Shown here piece after piece: positions 6,652-10,417 of a DNA stretch of 10,417 nt. The first letter of the stretch is position 1. Each line of letters opens with the position of its first letter. The stretch comes from CAZXCQ01 sp964639275 (GTDB lineage: Bacteria > Desulfobacterota > DSM-4660 > Desulfatiglandales > Desulfatiglandaceae), in contig CAZXCQ010000220.1 of assembly GCA_964639275.1 (NCBI GenBank), positions 1 through 10,417 on the forward strand, written 5' to 3'. Position numbers and translations under genes: made by a program. Under the pieces are notes generated by a model. That model was not told the DNA's origin and did no database searches. It saw only the letters and a list, made by a program, of their open reading frames with translations.

Positions 6652-7851
6652 ATGGGACTCCCATATCAGTTTAATCGGATGGAGCTTGCTGGTTCCCTCG
6701 GGGATTTTGGAACCATTCTTCCCCTTGCCCTGGGGATGATCATAATAAACGGCCTCGACCCTCTGGCCGTTTTCTTTTGTGTGGGGGTCTACTACATCTT
6801 TTCAGGGGTATATTTCGGTGTAACCTCCCCTGTTGAACCCATGAAGGTTATCGGGGCCTACGCCGTCGCCACCGGCATAAGTGCCTCACAGCTCTTCGCC
6901 TCGAGTGCCCTTGTCGGGGTCTCGCTCCTGGTGATCGGCGGGACTGGCGCTATCAGGGTGGTTGGCCGATATGTCCCCACCCCGGTGATCCGTGGTGTTC
7001 AACTCTCTACGGGTATCCTGCTCATATCTCAGGGGATCAAGCTGATGCTGGGCTCTTCCAGGTTTCAACTCATGCACAAGGCCGCTGAGCCGTTTTTGGC
7101 CGTGCATCATCTGGGGCCCCTACCCATCGGCATCCTCATTGGGGTGATCCTGTCGGCCCTCACCCTTCTTTTGCTGGATAACAGGAAAATTCCCGCGGCC
7201 CTGGTTGTGGTCTTGGCCGGCCTGGGTATAGGCCTCGTCCTGGGAAGACATGAGGGACTGGACCGGCTCCGAGTAGGAATGAATATCCCATCCCTGCTCC
7301 CCCAAGGATTCCCTTCTGGGGCAGACTTTGCTTCTGCATTTGTCCTCCTGATTCTTCCGCAACTGCCGATGACTCTTGGAAACGCGGTCATTGCGAATGC
7401 AGATCTATCCAGACAGTATTTCGGAGAAACATCAAAGAGGGTGACCCTCTCGGGTCTGTGCATCAGCATGGCCGTTGCAAACCTGCTGAGTTTCTTTCTT
7501 GGCGGTATGCCAATGTGCCATGGTGCAGGAGGATTGGCCTCTCGTTATCGTTTTGGCGCCCGTACAGCAGGATCCAATATCATGAGTGGTTTCATCTTCC
7601 TTGTTATCGCTATACTGCTGGGCCAGCATGCCCTGTCCGTCTTCTATCTGTTGCCTATGTCGGCCTTGGGGGTGTTGCTGATCTTCGCGGGAAGCCAGCT
7701 GGCACTCACAATCATTGACATAAAGGAACGGAAAGAGCTATTTGTGGTCTTGTTGATGGTGGGGATTACCCTGGCGTCAAACCCTGCGGTGGGATTTATT
7801 ATAGGAATCGCCCTTGCCTATGCCTTGAAATCGAATAGGCTGAAAATCTAG
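6652..7851 (+). CDS. MOT1-type sulfate/molybdate transporter
   Basis: This is a polytopic inner-membrane transporter of the MOT1 (MFS_MOT1/SulP-related) family, whose characterised members move molybdate and whose bacterial members are annotated as sulfate/molybdate carriers. The protein has 399 residues and about ten to twelve hydrophobic segments. Two family motifs occur: GSLGDFGTILPL at 14-25 with PVEPMK at 60-65, and in the second half LPMTLGNAVIANADLS, PMCHGAGG at 287-294 and FGART at 301-305. These are the positions expected to form the two halves of the anion site. The ATG follows AGGAG at 6640-6644 with seven bases between. The stop TAG shares its last base with the GTG of the next ORF. 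The substrate could be molybdate, tungstate or sulfate; the arsenic-related neighbours also leave another oxyanion open. Confidence 0.87.
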   Translation: MGLPYQFNRMELAGSLGDFGTILPLALGMIIINGLDPLAVFFCVGVYYIFSGVYFGVTSPVEPMKVIGAYAVATGISASQLFASSALVGVSLLVIGGTGAIRVVGRYVPTPVIRGVQLSTGILLISQGIKLMLGSSRFQLMHKAAEPFLAVHHLGPLPIGILIGVILSALTLLLLDNRKIPAALVVVLAGLGIGLVLGRHEGLDRLRVGMNIPSLLPQGFPSGADFASAFVLLILPQLPMTLGNAVIANADLSRQYFGETSKRVTLSGLCISMAVANLLSFFLGGMPMCHGAGGLASRYRFGARTAGSNIMSGFIFLVIAILLGQHALSVFYLLPMSALGVLLIFAGSQLALTIIDIKERKELFVVLLMVGITLASNPAVGFIIGIALAYALKSNRLKI

Positions 7852-8114
7852 TGGCTGAGAAAGAGAAACACAAAGGTGTCTGGGTGCGGGGGGCCTGGCA
7901 GGCCACCGGCATCATGCTGGTCGCCGTGGTCGCGGGGCTTTTGCTCAATCAGATACGGTCCCAAGGTATCCCAATGGTGGCCGATTGGTCGCCAGAGGCC
8001 CGGTTGACCCTCGAGTCGGGGGAAAATATCGCGACCTCCCTTGAAAAGGCAGTCTCTGAATTTGCGTTGACAATCCGCCGAAATGCATCTATATTCCCTA
8101 ATGGAAATATTTAA
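7851..8114 (+). CDS. Small membrane-anchored protein, probably a rhodanese-like protein lacking its catalytic domain
   Basis: This GTG-initiated ORF of 87 codons starts on the last base of the transporter's stop codon, so it is probably translated by coupling; there is no strong SD. Residues 1-14 are charged (cytoplasmic side), about 15-33 form one membrane helix, and the rest should be periplasmic. The segment after the helix (NQIRSQGIPMVADW, then a SLEKA stretch) resembles, from memory, the N-terminal part of membrane-anchored rhodanese proteins of Geobacter-like bacteria. In those, a leucine/glutamate-rich helix is followed by a VDAR strand and a catalytic cysteine loop. Here neither appears; the ORF stops 11 bases before arsR. 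The last 25 or so codons overlap the arsR promoter. It is either a remnant or a short peptide of its own. The rhodanese link is an inference. Confidence 0.55.
   Translation: MAEKEKHKGVWVRGAWQATGIMLVAVVAGLLLNQIRSQGIPMVADWSPEARLTLESGENIATSLEKAVSEFALTIRRNASIFPNGNI
8067..8095 (+). promoter_or_regulatory. Strong sigma70 promoter for arsR
   Basis: TTGACA at 8067-8072 is a perfect -35 and TATATT at 8090-8095 matches the -10 at five of six bases, with the ideal 17-bp spacer. Transcription would start near 8102, 23 bases ahead of the arsR ATG and before its SD. The promoter lies entirely inside the reading frame of the preceding small ORF. Confidence 0.7.
8091..8110. promoter_or_regulatory. Dyad overlapping the arsR -10 and start site, candidate ArsR operator
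   Basis: ATATTCCC and GGAAATAT are 8-base arms with one mismatched pair, separated by TAAT. The centre is at 8100.5, so the dyad covers the -10 and the predicted start site, the usual place for an autorepressing ArsR/SmtB protein. Binding is inferred from position and symmetry. Confidence 0.5.
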
Positions 8115-8118
8115 GGAG
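8113..8118 (+). promoter_or_regulatory. Ribosome binding site that sets the arsR start
   Basis: AAGGAG ends six bases before the ATG at 8125. The two upstream in-frame ATGs at 8083 and 8101 have no SD, and 8083 lies before the predicted transcription start. The start at 8125 also gives an N-terminus aligned with ordinary ArsR proteins. Confidence 0.75.
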
Positions 8119-8124
8119 TCAGAA

Positions 8125-8469
8125 ATGAAGGATTTCATCAAGGTGATGAAGGCACTTTCTGACCCCAACCGGGTCAAGATCGTTAAGATGCTCCAGCACA
8201 AGGTTATGTGTGTCTGCGAACTTCAGGAGGCGCTTCAGATCGTACAGTCCAGTGTGTCCAAGCATCTGAAAATACTTGAAGAGGCGGGCCTTGTCGATTA
8301 TAAAAAGGACGGCCTTTGGGTCAATTACTATCTCACGGACGGCAGGAAATCCCCCTATGTATCCAGCCTCATGGGAAATCTTCGGCACTGGCTGGAAGAT
8401 GAGCCCGAGATGGTAGAACTAATTAAAAAACTTCCTTATATCCGAAGAGAGGAAGTTTGTAGAAAGTAG
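8125..8469 (+). CDS. arsR: ArsR-family metalloregulatory repressor
   Basis: This winged-helix transcriptional repressor is expected to leave its operator when it binds As(III), Sb(III), a methylarsenical or a soft metal. It has 114 residues, typical for the family. An N-terminal KALSDPNRVKIVKML (about 9-23) leads into the metal-site helix with Cys29-Val-Cys31-Glu-Leu, corresponding to the CVCDL motif of classical ArsR. The recognition helix SSVSKHLKILEEAGLV (42-57) and a wing with KKDGLWVNYYL (60-70) follow. The third cysteine of the E. coli type is Gln34 here, while Cys112 near the C-terminus might be a further ligand. The nearby sigma70 promoter with overlapping dyad suggests autorepression. 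arsP follows after 69 bp. The family call is firm; the inducer is inferred. Confidence 0.9.
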   Translation: MKDFIKVMKALSDPNRVKIVKMLQHKVMCVCELQEALQIVQSSVSKHLKILEEAGLVDYKKDGLWVNYYLTDGRKSPYVSSLMGNLRHWLEDEPEMVELIKKLPYIRREEVCRK

Positions 8470-8483
8470 AGGGAAATTTTTTT

Positions 8484-8505
8484 GATCTTTTGATATCTAT
8501 AGATC
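8484..8505. promoter_or_regulatory. 22-bp imperfect palindrome between arsR and arsP
   Basis: Arms GATCTTTTGAT (8484-8494) and ATCTATAGATC (8495-8505) match at nine of eleven positions around a contiguous centre. The gap is AT-rich. Size and symmetry fit a dimeric regulator site, but its sequence differs from the dyad upstream of arsR, and no clear promoter is seen in the 69-bp gap. It might instead form an mRNA hairpin that tunes arsP expression. Confidence 0.45.
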
Positions 8506-8538
8506 GGAATAAAGAGATTTAATTAGGAAGTTCCATCG

Positions 8539-9711
8539 ATGAAAGAGCGAAGCAAACTGCTGATAATCGTACTGACCTTTGTGGCGGCTTATTATATCCC
8601 CTGGTCGAATGAAACGATTCGCCAATCAGGCCTTGAGGCCTTCATGATGCTCCAGGAATACGCCCGACAACATGTCCTAACCTGCCTGATTCCGGCATTC
8701 TTCATAGCAGGAGCCATTGCGGTTTTTGTTTCGCAGGCATCGGTCCTGAAATATTTTGGAGTCCATGCACATAAGATATTATCCTACTCAGTGGCTTCTG
8801 TGTCTGGTACGGTCCTGGCCGTCTGCTCGTGTACCGTGCTCCCATTATTTGCAGGGATCTATACCCGTGGGGCCGGCATCGGTCCGGCAACGGCGTTTCT
8901 TTACTCCGGCCCGGCCATCAACGTCATGGCCATCGTGTTGACTGCGAGGATTCTTGGTTGGCAACTGGGTCTTGCTCGGGCGGTTGGGGCAGTACTATTT
9001 GCCATTTTGACTGGACTTCTGATGGCCTTCTTTTTCAGGAAAGACGACGGAGCACGAACCGCCGGGCAGATCTACCTCCCGGATGAAGGGGAGAAAGGCC
9101 GGACCCTCGCCCAGGAGGCCCTTTTTATGCTGACCCTGGTCCTGATCCTCATCTTCGCCGCCTTTGCAAAGCCCGCCCAAGGGTCCACCGGGCTCTGGCC
9201 CACTATTTTTACGGCCAAATGGTATATCACGGCCGGGCTTTTGATTATCCTCGGCCTTATGCTCAAGGTCTGGTTTTTAAAGGAAGAGCGGCTGACCTGG
9301 GTCCAGTCCACCTGGGGGTTCATGAAGCAGATCTTTCCCCTTCTGGGTGCGGGGGTCCTGGTTGCCGGGTTCATGCTGGGCCGGCCCGGTCATTCGGGCC
9401 TGATTCCCGATCACTATATCCAGTCCATGGTTGGCGGAAACTCCCTCTGGACAAATCTCTTTGCATCGGTATCCGGGGCGCTGATGTACTTTGCCACCCT
9501 CACCGAGGTTCCAATCCTTCAGGGACTGATTGGGGCAGGGATGGGCAAGGGACCGGCCCTCAGCCTCCTTCTTGCCGGTCCGGCCCTCTCCCTTCCCAAC
9601 ATGCTCGTGATCGGCGGTGTGATGGGGGTTAGGAAGACGGCAACCTTTTGTTCAATTATCGTAATCTTGAGTACAATTGCTGGGATGATCTATGGCTGGA
9701 TTGGAGGATAA
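8539..9711 (+). CDS. arsP: ArsP-type permease (DUF318 family), probable organoarsenical or soft-metal efflux
   Basis: This is an integral membrane permease of the ArsP_1 (formerly DUF318) family. The studied ArsP exports trivalent organoarsenicals; relatives are annotated as metal efflux proteins. The 390-residue protein has hydrophobic segments over residues 5-22, about 48-72, 80-105, 125-165, then a hydrophilic loop (about 167-190), and a second bundle from 194 on. The first half carries Cys96-Ser97-Cys98-Thr-Val-Leu-Pro followed by a GPAINVMA stretch, the conserved transmembrane motif; the second half has the related ATLTEVPILQGLIG and AGPALSLPNML. The start ATG has a weak AGGAAG at 8525-8530. 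It lies between arsR and a thioredoxin-like gene, supporting a thiol-reactive substrate. The exact cargo is not established. Confidence 0.85.
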   Translation: MKERSKLLIIVLTFVAAYYIPWSNETIRQSGLEAFMMLQEYARQHVLTCLIPAFFIAGAIAVFVSQASVLKYFGVHAHKILSYSVASVSGTVLAVCSCTVLPLFAGIYTRGAGIGPATAFLYSGPAINVMAIVLTARILGWQLGLARAVGAVLFAILTGLLMAFFFRKDDGARTAGQIYLPDEGEKGRTLAQEALFMLTLVLILIFAAFAKPAQGSTGLWPTIFTAKWYITAGLLIILGLMLKVWFLKEERLTWVQSTWGFMKQIFPLLGAGVLVAGFMLGRPGHSGLIPDHYIQSMVGGNSLWTNLFASVSGALMYFATLTEVPILQGLIGAGMGKGPALSLLLAGPALSLPNMLVIGGVMGVRKTATFCSIIVILSTIAGMIYGWIGG

Positions 9712-9768
9712 ATAAGGCGAAGGGCCCACAGGGTGTAAGGCTCAAAGGGAATAAAGGAGAAACGAGAT

Positions 9769-10269
9769 ATGTCACAAGATGACGTGACCCAGATTAGGGT
9801 AGGGAATTCTCCTGTCGGCATCACGGGGCTGAAAATTGTCATGGAGGACATAGCCAAGGCCTATGGGGAGAGACCCGATCGGAAAGTGATGGAGGAACTC
9901 CTGAGTCGTTTGGGGAAAAGGAATTACATTCCTGAAAAGGTAAAGGAGAGTTATGCAAAGGCCTTCCTTCGGGAATTCAAGAAATTTCTCGGGAAGCCCT
10001 TTGAAGAGGAGACCCCTGAAGGGCTGGAAATCAAGGTACTGGGACCGGGGTGTGCCCACTGTGATCGCCTTGAGCAGGAGCTCATGCAAGTTATGGCTGA
10101 AACCGGGATTATGGCCGACATCGAGCATGTTCGGGATATCAAAGAGATTGGCAGATACGGGGTGATGGGTACGCCAGCCCTGCTCGTCAACGGCCAGGTC
10201 AAGTCAGTGGGTAAGGTGCCGCCAAGAAGTGAGCTTAAGGAATGGTTGAAAGAAGCTCAAGGGCAATAA
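9769..10269 (+). CDS. Thioredoxin-like CxxC protein with an extra N-terminal domain
   Basis: This 166-residue protein has no signal peptide and so should be cytoplasmic. Its C-terminal part, from about 86 to 164, is a small thioredoxin-fold domain (Thioredoxin_3, 'redox-active disulfide protein 2' type): LEIKVLGPG leads to Cys95-Ala-His-Cys98, and Thr135-Pro136 in MGTPALLVNG supplies the cis-proline loop. Residues 1-80 form a separate, charged, mostly helical region (GLKIVMEDIAKAYG, then RNYIPEKVKESYAKAFLREF) that I recognise only vaguely as a small conserved protein found alone in related bacteria. The start follows AAAGGAG at 9753-9759, nine bases ahead. It lies 57 bp after arsP, apparently in the same operon, suggesting thiol-disulfide chemistry linked to the permease's substrate or to arsenic reduction. 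Confidence 0.85.
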   Translation: MSQDDVTQIRVGNSPVGITGLKIVMEDIAKAYGERPDRKVMEELLSRLGKRNYIPEKVKESYAKAFLREFKKFLGKPFEEETPEGLEIKVLGPGCAHCDRLEQELMQVMAETGIMADIEHVRDIKEIGRYGVMGTPALLVNGQVKSVGKVPPRSELKEWLKEAQGQ

Positions 10270-10336
10270 CTCAGAATTGAGGCACTGGGGAAACTATGGG
10301 ATTGAGGGATCGGGAACACTGGTGTCTTCTTTTTCG

Positions 10337-10365
10337 CAGAACCCCATTGCTCTCTCTAGGTTCTG
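10337..10365. terminator. Inverted repeat after the thioredoxin gene
   Basis: CAGAACC (10337-10343) and GGTTCTG (10359-10365) pair perfectly across a 15-nt loop. Outside them TCTTC (10326-10330) can pair with GAAGA (10371-10375) across an internal loop. ATTTT follows the inner stem. The long loop weakens the terminator case; it may instead be an operator or leader structure for the next gene. Confidence 0.35.
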
Positions 10366-10405
10366 ATTTTGAAGAAAGCTAAATTGACACAAAAGGAGGG
10401 ATTTC

Positions 10406-10417
10406 ATGGAGATCAAG
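10406..10417 (+). CDS. Start of a further gene cut by the window edge
   Basis: ATG at 10406 is preceded by a perfect AAGGAGG (10393-10399) with a six-base spacer. Only MEIK is visible. Stand-alone small thioredoxins of the redox-active disulfide family often begin this way (compare LEIKVLGPG in the upstream gene), but four residues cannot identify a family. Confidence 0.45.

Noticed and set aside
8083..8124. Upstream in-frame ATGs (8083, 8101) as the arsR start
   Set aside because: They lack an SD; 8083 precedes the predicted transcription start; the ATG at 8125 has AAGGAG six bases before it and gives a normal ArsR N-terminus.
10296..10382. 28-codon ORF after the thioredoxin gene
   Set aside because: It has only a weak SD, overlaps the inverted repeat at 10337-10365, and the peptide shows no recognisable pattern.
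10384..10389. TTGACA immediately before the last partial gene
   Set aside because: A matching -10 would fall at or beyond the window edge inside the coding sequence, so no promoter can be supported.
1..10417. Mobile element, CRISPR, tRNA or phage-like content
   Set aside because: No transposase or integrase, terminal inverted repeats, spaced direct-repeat array or cloverleaf was found on either strand; the genes are ordinary transport, regulatory and redox families.

Overview
The window is a gene-dense stretch of bacterial chromosome in which every supported gene is on the + strand. The gene families (tripartite tricarboxylate and TRAP solute uptake, a MOT1-like oxyanion transporter, an ArsR/ArsP-like cassette with a small CxxC thioredoxin) and the residue patterns suggest an anaerobic Desulfobacterota (former Deltaproteobacteria) member. 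That placement is inferred from gene content and not proven. No rRNA, tRNA, CRISPR array, insertion sequence or integrase is visible.

Region 1 (1-3123) is a complete tripartite tricarboxylate transporter (TTT) operon in the order tctC (periplasmic binding protein), tctB (small membrane subunit), tctA (large permease). A hairpin and three 8-bp-spaced TGAAC copies precede it. Region 2 (3124-3411) is a 288-bp gap with inverted repeats, a candidate sigma70 promoter and two strong Shine-Dalgarno (SD) sequences. Region 3 (3412-6421) is a complete TRAP operon, dctP-dctQ-dctM, with a large hairpin between dctP and dctQ and an ATGA overlap between dctQ and dctM. Two unrelated binding-protein-dependent systems for organic acids thus sit back to back, pointing to a locus for scavenging carboxylates.

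Region 4 (6422-6651) is a 230-bp control region with a full-consensus sigma54 promoter (TGGCACG-N4-TTGCT) reading into Region 5. Region 5 (6652-10269) holds a MOT1-type sulfate/molybdate transporter, a short membrane-anchored ORF that looks like the N-terminus of a rhodanese protein lacking its catalytic domain, an ArsR regulator, an ArsP-type permease, and a thioredoxin-like protein with an extra N-terminal domain. A near-consensus sigma70 promoter with an overlapping dyad lies inside the tail of the truncated ORF, just before arsR. This suggests that arsR-arsP-trx has its own derepressible promoter, while the upstream transporter is under sigma54 control. A 22-bp imperfect palindrome lies between arsR and arsP. 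After the thioredoxin gene come an inverted repeat and the first four codons of another gene.

The points most worth following are the sigma54 control of an oxyanion transporter, the arsR-arsP-thioredoxin fusion module with its candidate operators, and the eroded rhodanese gene whose end now carries a promoter.
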